A stretch of 64,000 bases of DNA, from positions 1,488,001-1,552,000 of the forward strand of contig CP170506.1 of the NCBI GenBank assembly GCA_042691655.1, given 5' to 3'. Source of the stretch: UBA695 sp042691655 (GTDB taxonomy: Bacteria > Verrucomicrobiota > Verrucomicrobiia > Chthoniobacterales > Chthoniobacteraceae). Each line of letters starts with the position of its first letter. The first letter of the stretch is position 1. Under the pieces are notes generated by a model that did not search any database, was not told the origin of the DNA, and saw only the letters and a program-made list of their open reading frames with translations. This document shows positions 51,164 through 59,884 of this stretch, in pieces. The position numbers and the translations under genes are program-made.

Positions 51164-51895
51164 ATGGGACGCCAATGGTTACAAGCTAAACGCGTCGTTG
51201 CCAACCTCAAAAAGGGGCAGGCCAACGGCAAATTACTCAGAGAAATCATGATCGCCGCGAAACTCGGCGGTGCTGATCCAGATTGCAATGCCCGCCTCTT
51301 CGCTGCCATCGCCAAGGCCCGCCGCGAGAGCTGCACCCGCGATGGCATCGAGCGCGCCATCAAAAAGGGCGCAGGGACCGGCGACGAAAAGATGAGCCTC
51401 GAAACGGTGACCTACGAAGGCTACGCGCCCCACAAGGTGCCGGTGATCGTCGAGGTCCTAACCGACAACAACAACCGCACCGCGCCGGAAATCCGTGTGC
51501 TTTTCAAACGCGGCCAGCTCGGCGCGCCCGGCAGCAACAAGTTCCTCTTCGACCACGTGGGCCTCGTGGAAGCCCACAAGACGGGCGCGGGGATCGACCT
51601 TGAGGAAGCCGCCATCGAGGCTGGGGCCAACGAAGTCGAGGCCCTCACGCACGAGCAGAACGACGACATTCCCGCCGAAGCCACCGGCGCCCGGTTCATC
51701 ACCGAGCGCACGGGCGTGCACGACGTCTCCGAATGGCTCACCAAGAACGGCTGGACCGTGGTAACGAGCGAGCTGGGCTACGTGGCGAAGAACTTCCCCG
51801 AGCTCTCGGAAGCCGACCGCGCCGACGTGGGCGAGTTCCTCCAGAGCCTCGACGACCACGACGACGTCCACCGCGTGTGGGCGGCGCTGAAGTAA
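51164..51895 (+). CDS. yebC: YebC/PmpR-family protein
   Basis: 243 residues of the YebC/TACO1 family. The family normally opens with a GH-W---K sequence; here it is MGRQWLQAKR. Other parts are GKLLREIMIAAKLGGADPDC, then NARLFAAIAKARRESCTRDG, IERAIKKGAG, VTYEGYAP and EVLTDNNNRTAPEIR. Members act in translation of proline-rich stretches or as regulators. The ATG at 51164 is supported by the conserved N-terminus. A strong terminator follows. Confidence 0.93.
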   Translation: MGRQWLQAKRVVANLKKGQANGKLLREIMIAAKLGGADPDCNARLFAAIAKARRESCTRDGIERAIKKGAGTGDEKMSLETVTYEGYAPHKVPVIVEVLTDNNNRTAPEIRVLFKRGQLGAPGSNKFLFDHVGLVEAHKTGAGIDLEEAAIEAGANEVEALTHEQNDDIPAEATGARFITERTGVHDVSEWLTKNGWTVVTSELGYVAKNFPELSEADRADVGEFLQSLDDHDDVHRVWAALK

Positions 51896-51915
51896 TCGAA
51901 AACGCTTTAAAAAAG

Positions 51916-51949
51916 AAAGGCGGCCGGGAGATTCCCTGCCGCCTTTTTT
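51916..51949. terminator. Bidirectional rho-independent terminator between yebC and galK
   Basis: AAAGGCGGC (51916-51924) pairs with GCCGCCTTT (51938-51946), followed by more T (to 51949) on the plus strand and preceded by an A-rich run that reads as T on the minus strand. It lies between the convergent yebC and galK stops and can serve both. Confidence 0.9.
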
Positions 51950-51989
51950 AGCGTGCTTTTCCCCGGGCACCAAGATGGGGAAGAAAATA

Positions 51990-53081
51990 TTACGCGATGA
52001 TGTGCGCTCCGTCGGCGATTTCGCAGATGTAGGCTGTGGCGGTGTTGCCGGTCTGCTCTTTGTATTTCGCTTCGATGGCTTCTTTGACTTCCTCCGCGTT
52101 TTCCTTGCGCAGCAGGGTCACGGTGGCGCCGCCGAAGCCGCCGCCGGTGATGCGGGAGCCGAGCACGCCCGGCAGGGTCTTGGCGATTTCCACCAGTTGG
52201 TCGATTTCCGGCGTGCTGTTTTCGAAGTTGTGGATGGAGCTTTCGTGGCTGGCGAACATGAGTTCGCCAAATCCGGCGACGTTGCCTTCGCGAAGGAATT
52301 CGATGCCTTTGAGGACGCGCTCGTTTTCACCGACGACGTGGGCCGCGCGTTGGTAGGAAAGGGTGGGGAGCGTGGCTTTGGCTTCTTCGAGGCAGGCGCT
52401 GGTGACGTCGCGCAGGGCTTTGACGCCCAGGCGGGCCGCGGCGTCGAAGCATTGCTCCCGGCGCTCGTTGTATTCGCCGCCGATGAGCCGGTGGGGGACG
52501 CCGCAGCGGGTAATGAGCAGCTCCACCCCTTTGGGGAAGGGGATGTTTTCCACGGTTTCGCTGCGGCAGTCCAGGAAGATGGCGTGCCCGGCTTTGCCGA
52601 AAGCGGAGGATGCCTGGTCAAGCAGGCCGCAATTCATGCCCACGAATTCGTTTTCCGCGCGGCGGCACATCTTGGCGACGTCGATGAGTTTGACATCGAG
52701 GCCGTAAATTTTGATGAGGAGCATCGCCGTGGCCACTTCGAGGGCGGCGGAGCTGGAGAGCCCGGCCCCTTGCGGCAGCGTGCTGGATATGTCGGCGGAA
52801 AAGCCGCTCACGGGGAGGCCGTTTTTCTTGAAAACATCCAGGACGCCGACCAGGTAGTTGGACCAATCCTGATCTTTGGTCGGGGCGAGGTTCTCAGCAT
52901 CCGTCTCGTAGTGAAGGCCGACGGCGGGGTCGCCCACCTGCACGCGGGAAGTCCCGGTGCGGTCGCCGATAAGCGTGATCCCGCGGTCGATTGCCGCGGA
53001 GAGAACAACGCCGTCGTTATAGTCAGTGTGGTTACCCAGGAGTTCCACCCGGCCAGGAGCGTACGATTGGTGCATCCCCAT
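51990..53081 (-). CDS. galK: Galactokinase
   Basis: 363 residues of the GHMP kinase fold. The galactokinase signature PGRVELLGNHTDYNDG is at about 9-24, followed by the ATP loop LPQGAGLSSSAALEVA (about 105-120), the catalytic-base region VGMNCGLLDQASSAFGKAGH and the third motif SRITGGGFGGATVTLL. It makes galactose-1-phosphate. The start at 53081 (MGMHQS) has a GGTAGG-like ribosome binding site; an ATG two codons later is also possible. No other Leloir genes are adjacent. Confidence 0.93.
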   Translation of the reverse strand: MGMHQSYAPGRVELLGNHTDYNDGVVLSAAIDRGITLIGDRTGTSRVQVGDPAVGLHYETDAENLAPTKDQDWSNYLVGVLDVFKKNGLPVSGFSADISSTLPQGAGLSSSAALEVATAMLLIKIYGLDVKLIDVAKMCRRAENEFVGMNCGLLDQASSAFGKAGHAIFLDCRSETVENIPFPKGVELLITRCGVPHRLIGGEYNERREQCFDAAARLGVKALRDVTSACLEEAKATLPTLSYQRAAHVVGENERVLKGIEFLREGNVAGFGELMFASHESSIHNFENSTPEIDQLVEIAKTLPGVLGSRITGGGFGGATVTLLRKENAEEVKEAIEAKYKEQTGNTATAYICEIADGAHIIA

Positions 53082-53185
53082 TTCCCTACCGGGGGGCTGC
53101 TGGAAAAGCAATCACGGAGGCGGGGAAAACGCGCTGGTATTAGGATTTGGCGTCGGTTTCGACAACTTTCGGCGATATCGGGCGT

Positions 53186-56044
53186 CTAACTCGGCTTCTC
53201 CACCTGGGGACGGGAGCGTTCGGCGGCTTTCTGGAGCAGCTTGTGCAGGCGCTCCATGGCACCGTGTTCTTTGATTTTTTTCCCCTCGGCGTTGGTGACG
53301 TAGAAGCTGTCGATGGCCGCTCCCTTTTCCGTGGCGATGCGGGAAAGGGCGATGTTGAGCCCCGTTTCGCCAAAGCCGCGCAGGATGTTGTAGAGGAGCC
53401 CCAGGCGGTCGGGTGTCTGGATATCGACCACGGTGTAGATCGGGTGGGTGTCGTTGTCGATGCCGATGCGGGTGGGGAAGTCCATCTCCTGGGAGAGCTG
53501 CGACTTGCGCGTCATCTCCTTGCGGAGCGCGGCGGGGAAGTCGAAGCCTTCCTTCGAGAGCGCCTCGGTGAGCTTTTCTTCGACGACCTGCGTGTCCTTG
53601 GCCGCGCTTACGGCTTGGAAGCGGGTGTTGCAGACGCGGAATACGTCGAAAACGAGGTTGTCCCGCCGGGTGTAGATGTCGGCGCTTAAAATGTTGAGCT
53701 TGGCGAGCGCGAGGGCTCCGGCGATTTTCGCCAGGAGGTTCTTGCGGTCCCACGTGCAGACCCAGAGCTCGCTGTGGCCGCGGTCGGGATGGGGAATCCA
53801 CCGGACCGCCGGGGCGAGGCCGTCCATGCCGCGCCCTTCAAAGAAGGTGTGAAAGAGGCGGATGTGGGAGGCGATGGCGTTCTCATCGAACATGTTGAAG
53901 TACGTGTCCGGCATGAACTCGAAGTGGGCCTCCACTTCGCCCGCGTAGGAGGAGCCCAGGCGCTTGAGGACGCCCTCGTGGGTCGTCTGGCGCTGCCGGG
54001 CCCGCTCTTCAAAGAAGGCCTCGCCCTCGGCCAGGTAGCGGCTCGCGCTGCGGTAGAGATGCCAGACGAGCGATTCCTTCCAATCGCTCCAAACGGCGTT
54101 ATCGCCAACGCCCATGCCGTCGGCGAGGGTGACGAGCATCAGGGAGTCGAGGTAAGTCTGGTTGCGAACGGCGTCGGTGAATTCCGAGATGGTGGCCGGG
54201 TCGTCCAGGTTGCGGCGCTGGGCCGTGGAGGAGAGCAGGGTGTGCTGGTCCACCAGGAGGATGAGCATTTTGCGCTGCTCCGGGGTGATCTGGAGCCGCG
54301 CCCCGATGCGGGAGGCGGCCATGGCGCTGGCGTCGGCGTGGTAACGGACATTGGAGGCCTTGCCCACGTCGTGGAGCAGCATGGCCAGGTAGAGCACGAA
54401 GGGGTCTTCGATTTTCTGGAAGATCTCCCGGTAGCCCTTCAGGCGCTCCTCCTCGGTGTCGATCAGCTCGTCGAGCTTCTCCAGGCAGATGAGGGTGTGT
54501 TCGTCGGCGGTGTAGCGGTGGAAAAATTCGTGCTGCACGAGGCAGGTCATCGGGGCGAATTCCGGGAGGTATTTCCCGAGGAAATCGCATTCGTGCATGA
54601 GGCGCACGATCCGGCCCACCTCGCCCTTGCGGCTCAGGATGGCCATGAAGGTCTCCCGCGCGGCCCGGGCGTAGCAGTAGGTCCGGTCGACCAGGGGCAG
54701 GTTGCGGCGAATGAGGATTTCCAGCTCCGGCGCGAACCGGGCATGGCGCTGCTGGATGTGCTGGAAGGCCCGCATCATGCGGAAGGGGTCTTCTTTAAAA
54801 ATCTCGCGCGAATCCGGGTAGAGCACTCCGTCGACGAGGTAGAAGCCGTCGAAGCACTCCCGCTTCTTCTTGCGCTTGAGGAAGGAGAGCATTCCCTTGG
54901 GCGCTTGGAGGCCGGGAAAGGAGAACTTGGCCGCCGTGCTCTCGGTGATCTGGAAAATGTTGCGCGAATGGCGGTAATAGTCGCGCATGAATTCCTCGAT
55001 CCGCCGCAGCTGGCTTTTTTGGCTGTAGCCGAGCTTGGTGGCCACGGGGAGCTGGTGGATCAGGTTGAGCGTATCGACTTCGCGCTTGGTCAGGTAGTGC
55101 AGCTCGGTGCGGACGCGCAGCAGGAAGTCGTAGGCCCGGTCGAGCCGCCGCCGCTCGGTTTCGGAAAGGAGTTTTTTGGCCACCAGCTTGGCGGTGCTGT
55201 TGGCGCGCTGGGTAAAGATGGAGACCCAGAGGAGGTTCTGGTAATCGCGCAGCGAGCCGCAGCCGTTTTTTACGTTCGGCTCCTGCATGGTGATCTTGCT
55301 GCCTGCCTTGAGGTGCCGGTCCCGCTGATTTTCGAGCCGCTGGAGGACGTACTCCTTTTCGTGGCCGTTGAGGCACTTTTTCTCAAACTCGGCCTGGAAG
55401 GTCTCGAAAAGCGCCTTGTCACCGGCGATGAAGCGGGCTTCCAGGAGGGCTGTCTTGGACTGCATGTCGAGGTTGGCCTGGCGGATGGCCTCGGGCACCG
55501 AACGGGTGGAGTGGCCGACCTTGAACCCGACGTCCCAGAGGGTGCGCAGGAGCGCTTCGAGCATCGCCCCGGTCGCCTCGGGCATCTTGGAACACTCGTC
55601 GTGGAGGAACATCAGATCGACGTCGCTGCACGGGCAGAGCTCGCCCCGTCCGAAGCCGCCGATAGCGGCGATGGCCACGCGGCAGGGGGCCTCCTGGACC
55701 TTGGAGAGCTTGTTGGCGGCCCGGTAGAGGTGGCGCAGGACGATGTCCACGAGCACGGCCCGCTGCTGGGCGATCTCGCGGCCGCCACCGCCCGCCTGGT
55801 GCTTGAGGCGCAGGCGGTGGTTCTCGATGCGCAGGAATTTCTTGTAGAGCGTGAGCAGCCGTGGCTCGTCGTCCATTCCCTGGGAGGCCAGCTCTTGTTC
55901 CGCGTGGGCGAGCACTAACTCGCGATGCCGGGCCGAGCGGGCGGCCATGGCGGAGAAGAGTGGGGAAATGGGTTCGGCTGGCGCGGCGACGGGTTCGGGT
56001 TTCGCCGCGACGGGTTGTTTGGGTCGTCTTAGGAAAGGAGTCAC
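53186..56044 (-). CDS. glnD: Protein-PII uridylyltransferase / uridylyl-removing enzyme
   Basis: 952 residues with all GlnD parts: the nucleotidyltransferase domain (IGGFGRGELCPCSDVDLMFL, about 133-152), the GlnE/GlnD linker (DYYRHSRNIFQIT), an HD domain (LAMLLHDVGKASNVRYHADA, about 558-577), and two ACT domains at the end (TWDRKNLLAKIAGALALAKL; TPDRLGLLYNILRGFGETGL). GlnD senses glutamine and modifies PII. The start is GTG at 56044, overlapping the stop of the NtrC-like gene (GTGA). The N-terminal 30 residues are Pro/Ala-rich. No PII gene is in the window. Confidence 0.94.
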   Translation of the reverse strand: MTPFLRRPKQPVAAKPEPVAAPAEPISPLFSAMAARSARHRELVLAHAEQELASQGMDDEPRLLTLYKKFLRIENHRLRLKHQAGGGGREIAQQRAVLVDIVLRHLYRAANKLSKVQEAPCRVAIAAIGGFGRGELCPCSDVDLMFLHDECSKMPEATGAMLEALLRTLWDVGFKVGHSTRSVPEAIRQANLDMQSKTALLEARFIAGDKALFETFQAEFEKKCLNGHEKEYVLQRLENQRDRHLKAGSKITMQEPNVKNGCGSLRDYQNLLWVSIFTQRANSTAKLVAKKLLSETERRRLDRAYDFLLRVRTELHYLTKREVDTLNLIHQLPVATKLGYSQKSQLRRIEEFMRDYYRHSRNIFQITESTAAKFSFPGLQAPKGMLSFLKRKKKRECFDGFYLVDGVLYPDSREIFKEDPFRMMRAFQHIQQRHARFAPELEILIRRNLPLVDRTYCYARAARETFMAILSRKGEVGRIVRLMHECDFLGKYLPEFAPMTCLVQHEFFHRYTADEHTLICLEKLDELIDTEEERLKGYREIFQKIEDPFVLYLAMLLHDVGKASNVRYHADASAMAASRIGARLQITPEQRKMLILLVDQHTLLSSTAQRRNLDDPATISEFTDAVRNQTYLDSLMLVTLADGMGVGDNAVWSDWKESLVWHLYRSASRYLAEGEAFFEERARQRQTTHEGVLKRLGSSYAGEVEAHFEFMPDTYFNMFDENAIASHIRLFHTFFEGRGMDGLAPAVRWIPHPDRGHSELWVCTWDRKNLLAKIAGALALAKLNILSADIYTRRDNLVFDVFRVCNTRFQAVSAAKDTQVVEEKLTEALSKEGFDFPAALRKEMTRKSQLSQEMDFPTRIGIDNDTHPIYTVVDIQTPDRLGLLYNILRGFGETGLNIALSRIATEKGAAIDSFYVTNAEGKKIKEHGAMERLHKLLQKAAERSRPQVEKPS

Positions 56045-57456
56045 AATGGAATTCGGTGGCGCTTCATCATGCTGTAAAGGGTCGGACGATGAATGCCAAG
56101 AAGTTGTGCAGCTTTCTTTTTATTTCCAGCGGATTTTGTGAGCGCGGCCAAAATAGCTTCGCGTTCCAGGGCTTCGAGATTGAGGGGGCCGCCGGGGGTC
56201 ACACCGGCAGCGCCCGGACGCAGCGAGGCGGGCAGGAGCAGCTCCTTGGGCAGCTCTTTTTCCGTAAGGTGGTCGCCATGAGTGAGGACCATTCCGTACT
56301 CAATGGCGTTTTGCAGTTCGCGGATGTTCCCCGGCCAGTCGTAGGCTTTCAGGCGGGCGAAAACCGCCGGGTCGATGGCCGGGATCGGCCTCCCAAGCCG
56401 GACGGCGAATTGTTTTAAAAAAGTGGCGACGAGCGAGGGGATATCCTCTTTGCGCTCCCGGAGCGGGGGGATCTCGATCTGGAAGGTGTTGATGCGGTAG
56501 TAAAGATCGGGCCGAAGCTGGCCGGATTTAATGGCCTCGGGGATGGGGCGGTTGGTGGCGGCGATGAGGCGGAAATCGGCGGAAAGGGTCTTGGTGCTGC
56601 CGAGTGGGCGGTATTCGCGCTCCTGGAGGGCGCGCAGGAAGCGGGTTTGGAGCTCCGGGGGCATCTCGACGATCTCGTCCAGGAAAAGGGTGCCGCCCTG
56701 GGCCTGGGCGATCATGCCGGGAAAGTCGTTCACCGCGCCCGTGAAGGCCCCTTTGACGTAGCCGAAAAGCTCCCCTTCGATCAGGTTGGCGGGGAAGGCG
56801 GCGCAGTTGAGCCGGATCATCGGGCGGTCGGCGCGGCAGCTCAGGCGGTGGAGCCGGTTGGCCAGGACTTCTTTGCCGACCCCGCTTTCGCCCGCCAGCA
56901 GGACGTTGGCGTCGGTCGGGGCCACGCGGCAGATGAGCGCCTCGACCTCCTTCATCTGGGAGCTGGGGAAGGAGGGGGCGAGTTGCTGTTCAGCCGCCTC
57001 CAGCCGCCGGGAAAGCAGCTCGGCCCGGGAGCGCAAATGCGCCGTCTCGCGCACCAGTTCCTGCTTTTCCGCCGCGCGGCGGATGAGGGAGAGGAGCTCC
57101 TCGGGGACGTAGGGCTTGCTGATGAAATGGAACGCGCCGCGCTTGATGGACTCGATGGCGTTGTCGAGCGAGTCGTGGGCGGTGACGATGATGACGGCCA
57201 CCAGCGGCTTGCGGGAGCGGATTTCCGCCAGGGTTTCCAGGCCCGGGGTGTCGGGGAGGCCGAGGTCGAGCAGGATGACGTCCGGTTCATCCCGGCCCAT
57301 GGCCACCAGGCCCCCGGCTGCCGTGGGGGCTGAGGAAACGAGAAAACCATTCCGCTCCAGCCACCCGCCAAGGGTGGCCACTACCGCGCGGTCATCATCG
57401 ATAATGAGGATCTTTCGCCCCGACGTCCCTTCCGTATTTTTGTGATGTGCGAGCAT
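56041..57456 (-). CDS. NtrC-family sigma-54-dependent response regulator
   Basis: 471 residues: a receiver (about 13-130) with IIDDDRA, phospho-acceptor Asp in DVILLDLGLPDTPGLETL and Lys in FISKPYVPEEL; an AAA+ domain with Walker A LLAGESGVGKEVLA, the sigma-54 contact loop GYVKGAFTGAV, Walker B GGTLFLDEI and RPLGSTKTLSADFRLIAATN; and a Fis-type HTH at the C-terminus (KKKAAQLLGIHRPTLYSMMK). It activates sigma-54 promoters when phosphorylated, probably by the kinase encoded 48 bp upstream. The partner glnD suggests nitrogen control. Confidence 0.93.
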   Translation of the reverse strand: MLAHHKNTEGTSGRKILIIDDDRAVVATLGGWLERNGFLVSSAPTAAGGLVAMGRDEPDVILLDLGLPDTPGLETLAEIRSRKPLVAVIIVTAHDSLDNAIESIKRGAFHFISKPYVPEELLSLIRRAAEKQELVRETAHLRSRAELLSRRLEAAEQQLAPSFPSSQMKEVEALICRVAPTDANVLLAGESGVGKEVLANRLHRLSCRADRPMIRLNCAAFPANLIEGELFGYVKGAFTGAVNDFPGMIAQAQGGTLFLDEIVEMPPELQTRFLRALQEREYRPLGSTKTLSADFRLIAATNRPIPEAIKSGQLRPDLYYRINTFQIEIPPLRERKEDIPSLVATFLKQFAVRLGRPIPAIDPAVFARLKAYDWPGNIRELQNAIEYGMVLTHGDHLTEKELPKELLLPASLRPGAAGVTPGGPLNLEALEREAILAALTKSAGNKKKAAQLLGIHRPTLYSMMKRHRIPL

Positions 57457-57504
57457 GTAGGTGCTGCCTCACCACCGGTCCCTTCCTTCCGTGGTGAAAA
57501 AAAC

Positions 57505-58197
57505 TTACTCCTCCTTAGGCTTTTCGATCGGCAGCGTCAGCCGGGTCAGCAATTGCTCCCCGGTGGGCTCGATGTCGAGGCTGCCTCCCTGCTCGGTCAC
57601 GATCTGCCGGGCTTGGTAAAGCTCCAGGCCGTAACCGCCGGGCCGCGTGGAGAGCAGCGGCTCGGTGCCCCATTGGGCGGGAGGGATCGGGTTCTCTACC
57701 CGCCGTTCGAGGATTTCGATGGCTGGTTTCCCGTTGAAAATGGTGCCGGTCACGGTGATGGGGCTCTCGTCGCGCCGGAATTGCAGGGCGTTGCGCAGGA
57801 TGGAGAGCACGATCGTCTGGGTGAGCTGGAGATCGATCTCCACCGACTCGGCCTGAAAGCGGTTTTCGAACCCGACTTCCTCGTCGGGAAACTCGGTTTC
57901 CGCTGTTTTTTGGATTTCCTGCATCACCGTGGCCGCCGACCACTGGATGGGGTGGACGGCGACCGGGTGAAAATACTGCGAGACGCGGCGAAGCATTTTC
58001 GCCGTTTCCGCGATCATCTCGCGGAGCTTGTGGAGCTCCGCGAGCACTTCTTCATCGGCCGAAATTTCCGCGATGAAGGCGGTTTCCAGGTCGACGGCGC
58101 TCAGGCCGTTGCGAACGTCGTGCGTTAGCTGCCGGACAAAGCGCGCAACCCGCTCCAAGGGGACTTTGATTTCGTCGGGCGGGTTGGGTGTGTTCAT
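57505..58197 (-). CDS. Sensorless cytoplasmic histidine kinase (NtrB-like role)
   Basis: 230 residues without membrane helix or PAS domain. The phospho-acceptor region is FVRQLTHDVRNGLSAVDLET (H-D-x-R-N type). The ATPase part is weak but visible: ILRNALQFRRDESPITVTG (N box) and STRPGGYGLELYQARQIV (G2-like GGYGLEL). The G1 DxGxG box is poor or absent. It likely phosphorylates the downstream NtrC-type regulator, with input from a binding partner such as PII. That is inference from its operon (pgi, kinase, NtrC-type regulator, glnD). Confidence 0.75.
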   Translation of the reverse strand: MNTPNPPDEIKVPLERVARFVRQLTHDVRNGLSAVDLETAFIAEISADEEVLAELHKLREMIAETAKMLRRVSQYFHPVAVHPIQWSAATVMQEIQKTAETEFPDEEVGFENRFQAESVEIDLQLTQTIVLSILRNALQFRRDESPITVTGTIFNGKPAIEILERRVENPIPPAQWGTEPLLSTRPGGYGLELYQARQIVTEQGGSLDIEPTGEQLLTRLTLPIEKPKEE

Positions 58198-58208
58198 CGC
58201 AGTGGGAT

Positions 58209-59783
58209 TTAGACCACGGTGGAGAAACGGTCCTCGGCGGCGTTGGCCCCGGGGAGGCGTTTGACGCCACGGTCATTGGAGGAAAGGTGGGTGAGGACGT
58301 GGAACACCGCTTCCGGGTCGGCCTTGATGGCGTGCGCCAGCTCGGCGGCGCTCTGGGCCTCGGGCTTGAGGGCTTCGCGCACGGTCTGCTGGAGGGCGAG
58401 GACGGCGGTGGCCGCCTTTTTCCCGGCTTCCACACCCGGCTGATGGTAGGCGTTGATGTTCACGAGCGTTGCGTAGAACCCGACTGCGCGTTCAAAGAGC
58501 GCCACCAGGAGACCGACCTGGAATGCGGTGACTTGAGGAATCGAGATCGTCATGGAATCGCGCCCGCCCTCGTATAAGGCCGTGCGGGTTCCGCGCAGGA
58601 AGCCCTGGAGGTAATCCCCGCTGGTCACCCCAGGCTCGGTTTGCACGGGCTGGCCATGGCGGCCCTGGAGGACTTCGACGAAGGTGACAAAGAAGTTGGC
58701 CACGCCGTCGCGAAGCTGCTGGACGTAGGCGTGCTGGTCGGTGGAGCCTTTGTTGCCGTAGACGGTGAGGCCCTGGTTGACGACGTTGCCATCGAGGTCC
58801 TCTCGTTTGCCGATGGACTCCATGATGAGCTGCTGGAGATATTTGGAGAAAAGGACGAGCCGGTCTTTGTAGGGCAGAAGGACCAGGTCTTTTTTGCCCT
58901 TGCCGCCGGTGGCGTGGTACCACATGAGGGCCAGCAGCATGGCGGCGTTGTCGGCGGTGGTCTTGGAGCGCGTTTTGGCGTCCATGGCGGCCGCGCCGGA
59001 GAGGAAGGCGTCGATATCGAGCCCCTGGAGGGCCATGGGCAGCAGCCCCACGGCGCTCATGACGGACGTACGCCCGCCGACCCAGTCCCACATCGGGAAC
59101 CGCTTGAGCCAGCCGTTTTTCACGGCGACTTTATCGAGCTCCGAGCCCTCGCCGGTGATGGCCACGGCGTGCTTGGCGAAGTCGAGCCCGCGTTCTTCGA
59201 AGGCGGCCTGGGTCTCGACCATGCCGTTGCGGGTTTCCTTGGTGCCGCCGCTCTTGGAGATGACGACCACCAGCGTGGTGGTGAAGCGGTCGCTCAGGAG
59301 GTCGAAGGCGCGGTCAAAGCCGTCCGGGTCGGTGTTGTCGAGGAAATGGACGTTGATCGGGTTGGAGCTGGAGCCGAGGGCGTCGGCTACGAACTGCGGC
59401 CCGAGGGCCGAGCCGCCGATGCCAACGACGAGGACATCGGTGAATTTTTTGCCGCTGGGCGCGGGGATGTTGCCGGAGTGGACGGCGGCGGCGAAGAGGC
59501 TGATATCGGCCTTGGTTTCCAGGATCACCTTGCGAAGCTCGGGCGTGGGCGCGAGGGAAGGGGTGCGCAGCCAGTAGTGGCCGACCATGCGGTTTTCGTC
59601 CGGGTTGGCGATGGCACCCGCCTCAAGCTGATCCATGGCGGCGAAAGCGGCCTGGGCCTTGGGCTCCAAGGTGGGGAAGAAATCATCAGCGAAGCGCATG
59701 CGGCTGATGTCGAGCGAGAATCCAAGGTCTTCGTAGCGAAGCAAATGGGTGGTATAGCGATCCCAAAGAGAATGTTCTTTCAT
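58209..59783 (-). CDS. pgi: Glucose-6-phosphate isomerase
   Basis: 524 residues of the PGI fold: DVLVVGIGGSALGPQFVADA (about 115-134), TTLVVVISKSGGTKETRNGM, FPMWDWVGGRTSVMSAVGLL (a PGI signature region), NGLTVYGNKGSTDQHAYVQQ-like stretch (QGLTVYGNKGSTDQHAYVQQ, about 338-357). It interconverts glucose-6-P and fructose-6-P. Its stop is 11 bp before the kinase gene, making it the first gene of the nitrogen-control run, an uncommon pairing. Confidence 0.94.
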   Translation of the reverse strand: MKEHSLWDRYTTHLLRYEDLGFSLDISRMRFADDFFPTLEPKAQAAFAAMDQLEAGAIANPDENRMVGHYWLRTPSLAPTPELRKVILETKADISLFAAAVHSGNIPAPSGKKFTDVLVVGIGGSALGPQFVADALGSSSNPINVHFLDNTDPDGFDRAFDLLSDRFTTTLVVVISKSGGTKETRNGMVETQAAFEERGLDFAKHAVAITGEGSELDKVAVKNGWLKRFPMWDWVGGRTSVMSAVGLLPMALQGLDIDAFLSGAAAMDAKTRSKTTADNAAMLLALMWYHATGGKGKKDLVLLPYKDRLVLFSKYLQQLIMESIGKREDLDGNVVNQGLTVYGNKGSTDQHAYVQQLRDGVANFFVTFVEVLQGRHGQPVQTEPGVTSGDYLQGFLRGTRTALYEGGRDSMTISIPQVTAFQVGLLVALFERAVGFYATLVNINAYHQPGVEAGKKAATAVLALQQTVREALKPEAQSAAELAHAIKADPEAVFHVLTHLSSNDRGVKRLPGANAAEDRFSTVV

Positions 59784-59884
59784 AGCGGTTGAGCCCCTGA
59801 AGAATCGGGTAAAAATGGGCGGATGAGAAGCCGAAACTTGGGAAATGGGGCCGCCTGCTTCTGAGACGGCACCCCCGGCCCGTT

